Part shown: positions 25,810-33,755 of the stretch, in pieces | Layout of the letters: every line of letters starts with the position of its first letter | Position numbering within the stretch: position 1 is the first letter of the stretch | NCBI RefSeq assembly: GCF_001514205.1 | Contig: NZ_KQ948779.1 | Location: 72,955 to 136,954, forward strand | Direction: 5' to 3' | DNA from: Streptomyces griseoruber | Lineage (GTDB): Bacteria > Actinomycetota > Actinomycetes > Streptomycetales > Streptomycetaceae | Length of the DNA: 64,000 bases | Translations under genes and position numbers: made by a program | Notes under the pieces: generated by a model | What the model saw: the letters and a program-made list of their open reading frames with translations, nothing else | The model's database searches: none | What the model was told of the DNA's origin: nothing

Positions 25810-27134
25810 GCATCGATCTGCTGGTGCACGGCGGTGACGTGCTCACCGTGGACGAGGACGGGACGGTCGTACGGGGCGGGGCCGTCGCGGTCCATGACGG
25901 GGAGATCCTCGCCGTGGGGACGGCCGAGGGTGTCAGGGCCCGCTTCTCGGCCGCCGAGGAGATCGACGCCGAGGGCTGTCTGGTGCTCCCCGGGCTGATC
26001 AACACCCACACCCACCTCGCGATGACCCTGCTGCGGGGCCGCGCCGACGACGTCACCCTCCAGGGGTTCCTGGAGCGGGTGCTGCGGTGGGAGGCCGAGC
26101 TGCTGGAGCCGAAGAACGTGGCGGCGGCGGTCAGGCTGGCGATCGCGGAGAGCGTACGGGCCGGGGTGACCTCGGCGCTGGACATGTACTGGTTCCACGA
26201 GGCGGCCGAGGAGGCGGCACGCGGGGTGGGCTGGCGGCTGCTGACCGGGCCGACCTTCATGGACGTGCCCAAGCCGCCGGACGGCAGGGACTTCGGCGCG
26301 CGGCTGGACTGGGCGCGGCGGGATCTCGAGGCCCGGGGTGCGGCGCGGGGCGGGTACCGGCCGGTGGTCTTCGCGCACTCGGCGTACACCCTCTCCCCCG
26401 GGCAGCTCACCGAGGTGTTCGCGCTGGCGCGGGAGTTCGGGGCGCTGGTGCACCTCCACGCGGCGGAGAACGCGACCGAGGTGGCGACCGTCGAGGTGCG
26501 GCACGGCAGGCGGCCGGTGGAGCTGCTGGACTCGCTCGGGCTGCTCGGCCCCGATGTGCTGCTCGCGCACGCCGTGGACCTGACCGGGCCGGAGATCGCG
26601 GCGCTGGCCCGCACGGGTACGGCCGTCGCCCACTGCCCGGTGTCGAACCTGAAGCTGGGGTGCGGGATCGCGCCGGTGCCGAGGCTGCTCGGCGCCGGGG
26701 TGACCGTGGGGCTGGGCACGGACGGGGCGGTCAGCTCCAACTCGCTGGATGTGCTGGGGGCGGTGCGGCAGGCGGCGCTCGTGCACAAGGCGGGCGGCGA
26801 CCCCACGGCGGTCGGCGCCGAGCAGGCCGTGCGGATGGCGACGGCCGAGGGGGCGCGGGCGCTGGGGCTCGGGGACCGGCTGGGGTCCCTGGAGGCGGGC
26901 AAGCGGGCCGATCTGATCGTGCTGGACCTGAACGCGCCCCATCTGCGACCCGCGCACGACCCGTGGTCGACGCTGGCGTACGCGGCGCACTCGGCGGATG
27001 TGCGGGACACGGTCGTGGACGGGCGGGTGCTGATGCGGGACCGTGTGCTGACGACGCTCGACGAGCGGGCGGCGGTCGCCGACCTGGAGGTTCTCGTCCG
27101 ATCACTCCCCAGCGACGCGGTGCCGTGCTCATAA
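25806..27134 (+). CDS. Amidohydrolase, probable 5'-methylthioadenosine/S-adenosylhomocysteine deaminase
   Basis: 442-residue amidohydrolase of the MtaD/TrzN-like cytosine-deaminase group. Metal ligands: NTHTHLAMTLLRG, LVHLHAAENATEV, LLAHAVDLTGPEI and GLGTDGAVSSNSLDVL (the Asp). HCPVSNLKLGCGIAPVP is typical of the MTA/SAH deaminases. The GTG start overlaps the phosphorylase stop (GTGA). Expected to convert an adenine nucleoside to the inosine analogue before phosphorolysis. 5'-Deoxyadenosine or another purine nucleoside is also possible. Confidence 0.83.
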   Translation: MSIDLLVHGGDVLTVDEDGTVVRGGAVAVHDGEILAVGTAEGVRARFSAAEEIDAEGCLVLPGLINTHTHLAMTLLRGRADDVTLQGFLERVLRWEAELLEPKNVAAAVRLAIAESVRAGVTSALDMYWFHEAAEEAARGVGWRLLTGPTFMDVPKPPDGRDFGARLDWARRDLEARGAARGGYRPVVFAHSAYTLSPGQLTEVFALAREFGALVHLHAAENATEVATVEVRHGRRPVELLDSLGLLGPDVLLAHAVDLTGPEIAALARTGTAVAHCPVSNLKLGCGIAPVPRLLGAGVTVGLGTDGAVSSNSLDVLGAVRQAALVHKAGGDPTAVGAEQAVRMATAEGARALGLGDRLGSLEAGKRADLIVLDLNAPHLRPAHDPWSTLAYAAHSADVRDTVVDGRVLMRDRVLTTLDERAAVADLEVLVRSLPSDAVPCS

Positions 27135-27141
27135 TGACCTG

Positions 27142-27156
27142 AGACATCCGATGTCT
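27142..27156 (+). promoter_or_regulatory. Perfect palindrome AGACATC-C-GATGTCT, probable GntR/FadR operator
   Basis: 15-base perfect inverted repeat in the 47-base gap between the deaminase and the GntR gene, 26 bases before its start codon. Position suggests autoregulation, and the half-site recurs at 20356-20362. Confidence 0.7.
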
Positions 27157-27181
27157 GCTCGGGAAGAGAGGAAGGCCGGTC

Positions 27182-27853
27182 ATGGCAGTCACCGACGAGG
27201 CGATCGAGAAGATCAAGGGCATGATCGTCTCGGGTGCGCTGCGCCCCGGCGACCGGCTCCCCAAGGAGAGCGAACTGGCCGCCGAACTGGGGCTGTCCCG
27301 CAACTCCTTGCGGGAGGCGGTGCGCGCCCTGTCGCTGATCCGGATCCTGGACGTGCGCCAGGGCGACGGCACCTATGTGACCAGCCTCGACCCCCAACTG
27401 CTCCTGGAGGCGCTGTCGTTCGTCGTCGACTTCCACCGCGACGACACCGTCCTGGAGTTCCTCGCGGTACGGCGCATCCTGGAGCCGGCCGCGACCGCGA
27501 TGGCCGCGCTGCGGATCAGCGAGCAGCAACTGGACGCGCTGGACGCCCAGTTGGACAAGCTGGGGGACGCGCCGTCGGTGGAGGAACTCGTCGCCTGCGA
27601 CCTGGAGTTCCACCGGGGCATCGTGCAGAGCGCGGGGAACTCGGTGCTGTGCTCGCTGCTCGACGGACTGTCCGGGCCGACCACCCGGGCCCGGATCTGG
27701 CGGGGGCTGACCCAGGAGGACGCGGTCGCCGGGACCCTGCGCGAGCACCGCGCGATCCTGGCGGCGCTGCGCGACCGGGACGCGGAGGCGGCGCGGTCCT
27801 GGGCGACCGTGCACATCGCCAGCGTGGAGCAGTGGCTGCGGTCCACCCTCTGA
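27182..27853 (+). CDS. GntR-family regulator, FadR subfamily
   Basis: 223-residue repressor-type protein. The winged helix (1-75) has LPKESELAAELGLSRNSLRE and QGDGTYVT. The all-alpha FCD effector domain (85-215) carries the metal-binding residues DLEFHRGIVQSAGN and EHRAILAALRDRDAEAA. A strong AGAGAGGAAGG precedes the ATG. It is the last gene of the salvage island, right after the deaminase, with its own palindromic operator. Likely controls the nucleoside operon; the effector is unknown. Confidence 0.85.
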   Translation: MAVTDEAIEKIKGMIVSGALRPGDRLPKESELAAELGLSRNSLREAVRALSLIRILDVRQGDGTYVTSLDPQLLLEALSFVVDFHRDDTVLEFLAVRRILEPAATAMAALRISEQQLDALDAQLDKLGDAPSVEELVACDLEFHRGIVQSAGNSVLCSLLDGLSGPTTRARIWRGLTQEDAVAGTLREHRAILAALRDRDAEAARSWATVHIASVEQWLRSTL

Positions 27854-28009
27854 GAGGCGCCGTCCGAGAGGGCGGTGGCCCGGGGTGTTCGAGCATGGCG
27901 AACGGGGCAGTGATCCGTTCACTCCCCCGTGCAAGGGGGCTGCGGGCGCCCCCGCGGAACGCCGTAAGGTTGGGTGGTCAGGCGAGGGCACGTCGGAAGG
28001 AGGCGCTGG

Positions 28010-28981
28010 GTGATCGAGCTCGAGGGGGTTCCCGAGCTGATCGACCCGGTCATGGTGGCCGCGTTCGAGGGCTGGAACGATGCCGGCGACGCCGCCTCCA
28101 CCGCGGTCGCGCATCTGGAGCGGGAGTGGAAGGGCGAGGTGTTCGCGGCACTGGACGCCGAGGACTACTACGACTTCCAGGTGAACCGCCCCACGGTGTT
28201 CATGGACGGCGGCGTGCGCAAGATCACGTGGCCCACGACGAGACTGTCCGTGGTGCGGGTCGGCGGCGAGAAGCCGCGGGACCTGGTGCTCGTGCGCGGT
28301 ATCGAACCGTCCATGCGCTGGCGCTCCTTCTGCAACGAGCTGCTCGGTTTCGCGCACGAGCTGGGCGTGGAGCTGGTGGTCATCCTGGGTGCCCTGCTCG
28401 GGGACACCCCGCACACCCGTCCGGTCCCGATCAGCGGGACGACCTCCGACGCCGATCTGGCGCGGCGGATGGATCTGGAGGAGACCAAGTACGAGGGCCC
28501 GACGGGCATCGTCGGCGTGCTCCAGGAGGCGTGCACGCACGCGGGCGTGCCGGCCGTGTCGCTCTGGGCGGCCGTACCGCACTACGTCTCCCAGCCGCCG
28601 AACCCGAAGGCGACGCTGGCCCTGCTCAACCGGCTCGAGGACCTGATCGACGTGCGGATCCCGCTGGGCGAGCTGCCCGAGGACGCGCGGGCGTGGCAGG
28701 TGGGCGTGGACCAGCTGGCGGCGGAGGACAGCGAGGTCGCGGAGTACGTGCAGACGCTGGAGGAGGCCCGCGACACGGCGGAGCTGCCGGAGGCGTCGGG
28801 CGAGGCGATCGCCCGTGAGTTCGAACGCTATCTGCGGCGCCGGGACGGCGGGGGCCCGCCGGACCCCGGGGAGCGGACCCGTCCGCCGAGGCCGCCGAAG
28901 CCCAGCGGTGAGGCCGGTGAGGCCGGTGAGGCCAGTGACACCGGGGATTCGCCGGGCGACGAGGATTCGTCGGAGGAATGA
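28010..28981 (+). CDS. PAC2-family protein, probable ParJ
   Basis: 323-residue PAC2 (proteasome-assembly-chaperone-like) protein: LIDPVMVAAFEGWNDAGDAA at the start, RPTVFMDGGVRKITWPTTRL, and VILGALLGDTPHTRPVPISG in the core. From memory the S. coelicolor orthologue next to glpD is SCO1662/ParJ, reported to act on ParA during sporulation; I did not verify this. The last 50 residues are a charged low-complexity tail with GEAGEAGEAS repeats. The GTG at 28010 has GGAAGGAGG upstream. From memory this gene follows glpD directly in S. coelicolor, so the island lies between them here. Confidence 0.82.
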   Translation: MIELEGVPELIDPVMVAAFEGWNDAGDAASTAVAHLEREWKGEVFAALDAEDYYDFQVNRPTVFMDGGVRKITWPTTRLSVVRVGGEKPRDLVLVRGIEPSMRWRSFCNELLGFAHELGVELVVILGALLGDTPHTRPVPISGTTSDADLARRMDLEETKYEGPTGIVGVLQEACTHAGVPAVSLWAAVPHYVSQPPNPKATLALLNRLEDLIDVRIPLGELPEDARAWQVGVDQLAAEDSEVAEYVQTLEEARDTAELPEASGEAIAREFERYLRRRDGGGPPDPGERTRPPRPPKPSGEAGEAGEASDTGDSPGDEDSSEE

Positions 28982-28983
28982 TC

Positions 28984-29015
28984 GGGGCGGTGCGTTTCCT
29001 GGAACGCACCGCCCC
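28984..29015. terminator. Bidirectional terminator
   Basis: 13-bp stem GGGGCGGTGCGTT / AACGCACCGCCCC between the converging PAC2 and beta-propeller genes. Confidence 0.8.
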
Positions 29016-29020
29016 TTCCG

Positions 29021-29983
29021 TCAGGCCGGGACGGCGACGACCGCGTACGTCGTCCCGGGCGTGGGCGTCGTCGTGAAGCGGGCGTTGGGCAGGTAGAGCC
29101 GGTTCCCGAAGGCGGCGACCGTGGTCGGCACGTCGAAGTCGGAGTCCGTGATCCGGCGCCGGAAGACACCGCTGCGGCCGTCGGCGGCCAGGGTGAACAC
29201 GTCGATCGCGTTCTGCCGGTTCTGTACGACGTACAGCGTGCGCCCGGTGCGCAGCAGTCCGTCGCCGTTGGTGAGGGGCGCCGCGTCACCGAGGTCGACC
29301 AGGGTGGTGACGCCGGTGCGCGGGTCGACGCGGTGCAGTCCGCCGGCGCCGCTCTGGACGACGAGGAGCGCCGAGCCGTCGGGGGTGCGGGTGATGCCGT
29401 TGGCGTTCACGGATCCGTCGGCGGCCTGGGTCCAGTCGCCGCTCAGCGGGAGGCGTACGACGGCGGCGGCGTCCGGGAGTTCACCGCGCCGGCCGAGCGG
29501 CAGGGCGTACAGGACCGGCTGGTAGGAGTCGGTGAACCAGGCCGCGCGCGGGGTGAGGAAGACGTCGTTGGTGAAGGTCGGGGTGGTGGCGGCGAGCGGG
29601 TAGGAGGCGAGGATCTCGCCGCTGCGCACGTCCACGACCCGGGCGCCGGCGTCTCTTGCGGCGACGAACAGCCGCCCCCGGTCGTCGAGTTTGAGACCGA
29701 CCGAGGGGGTGCCGGGGCCCGTCGAGATGATGCCGCCCTCCCCGGTGCGCAGGTCGGCGCGGTAGAGGGAGCCGTCGCCGAGGGAGCCGAGATAGGCGTA
29801 GGGGGCGCGGCCGATGGCGATGCCCTCGGGGCGGAAGCCGTCGGGCAGGGGGATGACGTCCGGCCAGGAGGCGGTGGCGTGGGCGGGTGTGCCGAGGGAG
29901 GCGGCGCCTAAGGTCGCGGTGCCGAGGGCGAGCAGTCTGCGACGGGAGAGGGGATGTGCGAAGGAACCGTGCGTGGGTGCCAC
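29021..29983 (-). CDS. Secreted Tat-dependent beta-propeller protein (SMP-30/NHL-like)
   Basis: 320 residues. The N-terminus has the twin-arginine motif LSRRRLLALGTATLG and an Ala-x-Ala cleavage site (AHA). The rest is a repeated blade pattern: FRPEGIAIGRAPYAYLGSLG, VGLKLDDRGRLFVAARDAG, ANGITRTPDGSALLVVQSGA and FGNRLYLPNARF. Folds of this kind include lactonases and strictosidine-synthase-like enzymes; no catalytic residue can be assigned with confidence. Databases sometimes label relatives superoxide dismutase, and I see nothing supporting that. Confidence 0.75.
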   Translation of the reverse strand: MAPTHGSFAHPLSRRRLLALGTATLGAASLGTPAHATASWPDVIPLPDGFRPEGIAIGRAPYAYLGSLGDGSLYRADLRTGEGGIISTGPGTPSVGLKLDDRGRLFVAARDAGARVVDVRSGEILASYPLAATTPTFTNDVFLTPRAAWFTDSYQPVLYALPLGRRGELPDAAAVVRLPLSGDWTQAADGSVNANGITRTPDGSALLVVQSGAGGLHRVDPRTGVTTLVDLGDAAPLTNGDGLLRTGRTLYVVQNRQNAIDVFTLAADGRSGVFRRRITDSDFDVPTTVAAFGNRLYLPNARFTTTPTPGTTYAVVAVPA

Positions 29984-30138
29984 GGAGCGTCCTTCCGCGA
30001 AGGGGACCGGCAGTTGGCCGGTCCGGCGGTCAACTACCGCCCCACCTCACCACATGGACCCCCGCGGCCACAGTGCGTCGTGGCCGGTCCACAGCATTTC
30101 GACAGGGAGCACGCCGGCAGCGGGCAGGCCGGCGGTGT

Positions 30139-30181
30139 GCGAGGGGCCCTTCACCGGGCGAACCGGCGAAGGGCCCCTCGC
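30139..30181 (-). terminator. Terminator of the mshC operon
   Basis: Perfect 14-bp stem GCGAGGGGCCCTTC / GAAGGGCCCCTCGC with a 15-base loop, 8 bases past the mshC stop. Confidence 0.85.
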
Positions 30182-30188
30182 ACGCGGA

Positions 30189-31418
30189 TTACAGCGCGAC
30201 GCCGAGCAACGCGTCGACGGCCCGGGAGACGACCCCGGGGGCGCTGATGTCCGTGCCGCCCCGCTCCTCCTGGAGGGCGGCCCAGCGGTCGACGGCGGCC
30301 AGCGCGGCCGGGGCGTCGAGGTCGTGCGCGAGGGCCTCGCGGATCTCCTCCACCAGCGCCTCGGCGGGCGGTCCGTCGGGGCGGGAGACGGCGGCGCGCC
30401 AGCGGCCGAGGCGGGCGACGGCGTCCGCGAGGACCTGGTCGGTCCACTCCCAGTCGGCCCGGTAGTGGTGGGCGAGCAGGGAGAGGCGGATCGCGGCGGG
30501 GTCGACGCCGTCCCGGCGGAGCTGGGAGACGAAGACGAGGTTGCCCTTGGACTTGGACATCTTCTCGCCGTGCAGGGCGACCATCCCGGCGTGGACGTAG
30601 GCCTTGGCCATGGGGAACTCGCCGGTGAGCACCTGGGCGTGCGAGGCGCCCATCTCGTGGTGCGGGAAGGCGAGGTCGGAGCCGCCGCCCTGGACGTCGA
30701 AGGTCATGCCCAGGTGGTCCAGGGCGATGGCGACGCACTCGATGTGCCAGCCGGGGCGGCCGCGGCCGAGGGAGCCGCCGTCCCAGCTGGGCTCGCCCTC
30801 GCGGGCGGCCATCCAGAGCATCGGGTCGAGGGGGTTCTTCTTGCCCGGGCGGTCCGGGTCGCCGCCGCGCTCCGCGGACAGCAGCCGCATGGCGGCGGCG
30901 TCGAGGTTCGAGACCTTGCCGAAGTGCGGGTCGGACTCGACGGAGAAGTAGATGTCGCCGTCCAGCTCGTAGGCGGCACCCGCGTCGCGGAGCCGTTCGA
31001 CGAGCGGGACGATGCCGGGTATCGCCTCGACGGCGCCTATGTAGTGCTGCGGGGGGAGCATCCGCAGGGCGGTCATGTCCTCGCGGAAGAGGGCGGTCTC
31101 CTTCTCGGCGAGGGCGACCCAGTCGACGCCGTCGCGCTCGGCGCGCTCCAGGAGCGGGTCGTCGACGTCGGTGACGTTCTGGACGTACTGAACCTGCCGC
31201 TTGGTGTCGAGCCACACGCGCTGGACGAGGTCGAACGCGTTGTAGGTCGCCGCGTGTCCCATGTGGGTGGCGTCGTACGGCGTGATGCCGCAGACGTAGA
31301 GACGGGCGACGGGACCGGGGTCAAGGGTGACCGGACCACCGGTCGCGGTGTCGTGGATCCTCAGGTCGCGGCCCTGACCAGGCAGGGCGGGGACCTCGGA
31401 AGCGGGCCAGGCATGCAT
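30189..31418 (-). CDS. mshC: Mycothiol ligase MshC (L-cysteine:GlcN-Ins ligase)
   Basis: Joins cysteine, as cysteinyl-AMP, to glucosaminyl-inositol in mycothiol synthesis, the actinobacterial thiol that replaces glutathione. 409 residues of class I cysteinyl-tRNA-synthetase fold: CGITPYDATHMGHAATYNAF carries the HIGH-like motif, QGGGSDLAFPHHEMG the zinc/adenylate site, and GEKMSKSKGN the KMSKS loop. It is shorter than CysS and lacks a C-terminal anticodon domain. I chose the ATG at 31418 (MHAWPASEVPALPGQG). It sits with three conserved actinobacterial genes of unclear function. Confidence 0.93.
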   Translation of the reverse strand: MHAWPASEVPALPGQGRDLRIHDTATGGPVTLDPGPVARLYVCGITPYDATHMGHAATYNAFDLVQRVWLDTKRQVQYVQNVTDVDDPLLERAERDGVDWVALAEKETALFREDMTALRMLPPQHYIGAVEAIPGIVPLVERLRDAGAAYELDGDIYFSVESDPHFGKVSNLDAAAMRLLSAERGGDPDRPGKKNPLDPMLWMAAREGEPSWDGGSLGRGRPGWHIECVAIALDHLGMTFDVQGGGSDLAFPHHEMGASHAQVLTGEFPMAKAYVHAGMVALHGEKMSKSKGNLVFVSQLRRDGVDPAAIRLSLLAHHYRADWEWTDQVLADAVARLGRWRAAVSRPDGPPAEALVEEIREALAHDLDAPAALAAVDRWAALQEERGGTDISAPGVVSRAVDALLGVAL

Positions 31419-31532
31419 GTCATGAGCGTAACCCGGACGGATGTTGTGCATACGAGCCGGAGCGGGCCGGATGACCGGGAAGGCGTTCTTGCGCGTTTCC
31501 GCCCCGTGTGCATACGGCATGCATACGGCCCG

Positions 31533-32366
31533 TTACACCGGTGGCCAAGGGATGGCGGGCCACTCACCCCCGGGCTCGGGGTGTCGCCCGCTTTCCAGGA
31601 GCTCGTCGACCCGCGCGCGCGTGGCCTCCACCTCGGCCGGGGTGAGGAGCGGGGTCAGGGTGCCGGTGAGCGCCCCGGAGGGTTCCAGCGCGGCCCGGAG
31701 GCCCTTGAGGACGTCCACCGCCTCTCCCGTCAGGGGCTCCCCCGCCCAGCCCCACAGGAGGGTGCGCAGCTTGTTCTCGGTGTTGAAGGTCACTCCGTGG
31801 TCGATGCCGTAGAGCCGGCCGTCGGCGGTGGGCAGGAGGTGGCCGCCCTTGCGGTCGGCGTTGTTGATCACCGCGTCGAGGACGGCGAGCCGCCGCAGCC
31901 GCCCGTCGTCGGCGTGCACCAGCAGCGCGGTCCGGCCCTCGCCGACCTCGGCGAACCCGATCGCCCTCCAGCCCGGCTCCGGTTCCTCGCCGTCGACCAG
32001 GGCGAGCAGCTCGGCCTCGGGGGCCACCTCGATCCACAGCTGGCACATGCCCTCGCCGTACGGCCCGTCGCGCAGCACGGTGGGCGGTACGAGGCCCCAG
32101 CCGGTCGCCTCGGAGACCTCGTACGCGGCGACCTCGCGCCGGGCGAGGTTGCCGTCGGGGAAGTCCCACAGGGGTCTCTCGCCGGCCACGGGCTTGTAGA
32201 CACAGGTGGCCTCACGGCCCTCGTGGGCGACGGTGCAGTACAGGGCCGCGTTGGAGGCGTCGCGGATACGGCCCCGTACGGTCAGCTCGCCCCGGGCGAG
32301 GAGATCGGCGAAGGCCGGGTCGGTGGTCGTCACGCCCCGCGGCGGTATCCGTTCTGGCGCGGACAT
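31533..32366 (-). CDS. SCO1664-family conserved protein (kinase-like fold)
   Basis: 277-residue actinobacterial protein of the family named after SCO1664. CVYKPVAGERPLWDFPDGNL near residue 60 and VLDAVINNADRKGGHLLPTA with GRLYGIDHGVTFNTE near 170-200 resemble the lysine loop, the catalytic N-N-x-D-R-K loop and the metal-binding I-D-H-G of PI3/PI4-kinase-like proteins, so an ATP-dependent small-molecule or protein kinase is plausible. It overlaps the DUF3090 gene by 37 bases. No substrate is known to me. Confidence 0.8.
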   Translation of the reverse strand: MSAPERIPPRGVTTTDPAFADLLARGELTVRGRIRDASNAALYCTVAHEGREATCVYKPVAGERPLWDFPDGNLARREVAAYEVSEATGWGLVPPTVLRDGPYGEGMCQLWIEVAPEAELLALVDGEEPEPGWRAIGFAEVGEGRTALLVHADDGRLRRLAVLDAVINNADRKGGHLLPTADGRLYGIDHGVTFNTENKLRTLLWGWAGEPLTGEAVDVLKGLRAALEPSGALTGTLTPLLTPAEVEATRARVDELLESGRHPEPGGEWPAIPWPPV

Positions 32367-32920
32367 ACGTGTCCTTCCGGGTCGAGCGGCAGGCTGCACA
32401 GCGGGCACGGCGGCCGGCCGGCGTTGACGACGTCGAGGGCGCGCTTGGCGAAGGCTCTCGCCTGTGCGCCGGTGAGCCGGACCCGCAGCATCGGGGGCCC
32501 GTTCTCCTCGTCCTGGAGGAGCCGTTCCTCGGCCTCGGCGAGATCCTCCTCGGAGTCCGCCTCCAGCTCCACCAGGGCCTGTGCCTCCACGATCATGCGC
32601 TGTTCCTCACCGTCCCAGGCGAGGGCCATGGTGCCGACCCGGAACTCCTCCTCGACGGGGGCCTCCAGGGGGGCGGTGTCGGCGTTCTCGGCGGGCGCCA
32701 CGGCGGGCACCGAGGCGCTTCCTCCGCTACGGCGTACGACCTCGTCCAGCAGCTCGTCCATGCGCTCGGCGAGCGCGGCGACCTGGGTCTTCTCCAGGGC
32801 CACGCTGGTCACCCGGGCGCCGGAGGTGGCCTGGAGGAAGAAGGTACGGCGCCCGGGCAGCCCGACCGTACCGGCCACGAAGCGGTCCGGCGGGTCGTAG
32901 AGGAACACCTGACGGGACAC
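32330..32920 (-). CDS. DUF3090 family protein
   Basis: 196 residues, conserved next to mshC in actinobacteria. The N-terminus VFLYDPPDRFVAGTVGLPGR is the family signature. Near the end PPCPLCSLPLDPEGHVCPR looks like a small zinc site with three cysteines and a histidine. The middle has an acidic stretch (ELEADSEEDLAEAEERL). Function unknown; the zinc knuckle and the overlap with the kinase-like gene suggest a partner protein. Confidence 0.82.
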   Translation of the reverse strand: MSRQVFLYDPPDRFVAGTVGLPGRRTFFLQATSGARVTSVALEKTQVAALAERMDELLDEVVRRSGGSASVPAVAPAENADTAPLEAPVEEEFRVGTMALAWDGEEQRMIVEAQALVELEADSEEDLAEAEERLLQDEENGPPMLRVRLTGAQARAFAKRALDVVNAGRPPCPLCSLPLDPEGHVCPRQNGYRRGA

Positions 32921-33007
32921 GTCCTGTCTCCATGGGAGTCGTGGGTTCGGGAACGTCCATGCGTGTACGCGTGTGTGTGGACCGCTTCACCCTACTGCGG
33001 CCGACGA

Positions 33008-33694
33008 TCACGGTGCGCCCGCGCCGCCCCCGACCGTCGCGTCGCCGCTCGGGGGTTCCTCGCGCGGCGCCAGGGAGGCGAAGTCGCCGGTGTCGCCGAG
33101 GCGTACGAGAAAGGGCCGCAGCCGGGTGTAACGGATCGCGGTGATGGAACACGGTTCGACGGAGATCCGCTGGAAGAGGTCGAGATGGAGTCCGAGGGCG
33201 TCCGCCACGAGCGACTTGATGATGTCGCCGTGCGAGCACATCAGATAGACGGCGTCGGCGCCGTGGTCGCGCTCCACGCGCGCGTTCCACTCGCGTACGG
33301 CCTCGGCGGCGCGGGTCTGCATGGCGCGCATGGACTCACCGCCGGGGAAGGCGGCCGCGGACGGGTGCGCCTGGACGACCTCCATCAGGGGTTCGTCCTT
33401 CAGCTCGGCGAGTTTGCGCCCCGACCAGTCGCCGTAGTGGGCCTCCCCGATCCGCTCGTCGGTGTGGACGGGCAGACCGGGGCGGGCGTCGAGGAGGGGC
33501 CGGACCGTCTCCTGGCAGCGTTGCAGGGGACTCGCGACGACCTCGGCGAGCGGCAGCCCCTCCAGCCTGCCGGGCAGCGCCGCGGCCTGCGCGGCCCCGC
33601 GCTCGTCGAGCGCGACACCGGGCGTCCAGCCGGCGAGCACTCCGGAGGTGTTGGCGGTCGAACGTCCGTGCCGGACCAGGATCAACGTGGGCAT
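33008..33694 (-). CDS. Histidine phosphatase (phosphoglycerate-mutase-like), MSMEG_4193 type
   Basis: 228 residues. The phosphohistidine motif is LILVRHGRSTANTSGVLAGW (His9), the second catalytic His is in YLMCSHGDIIKSLVADALG near 155, and the acid is in GEAHYGDWSGRKL. The C-terminus is a disordered Gly/Pro tail. It heads the row histidine phosphatase, DUF3090, SCO1664-like, mshC (all minus). The real substrate is unknown; mutase activity is only a database guess. Confidence 0.86.
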   Translation of the reverse strand: MPTLILVRHGRSTANTSGVLAGWTPGVALDERGAAQAAALPGRLEGLPLAEVVASPLQRCQETVRPLLDARPGLPVHTDERIGEAHYGDWSGRKLAELKDEPLMEVVQAHPSAAAFPGGESMRAMQTRAAEAVREWNARVERDHGADAVYLMCSHGDIIKSLVADALGLHLDLFQRISVEPCSITAIRYTRLRPFLVRLGDTGDFASLAPREEPPSGDATVGGGAGAP

Positions 33695-33755
33695 GCGGCC
33701 CAGCCTAGGTCGGGCGCGCGTGCGCCGGGGGCCCGGTGAGGGGAGAATACGCTCC

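Noticed and set aside
25616..28582. 988-codon minus frame across the deaminase, GntR and PAC2 genes
   Set aside because: Shadow of three genes on the plus strand; low-complexity translation.
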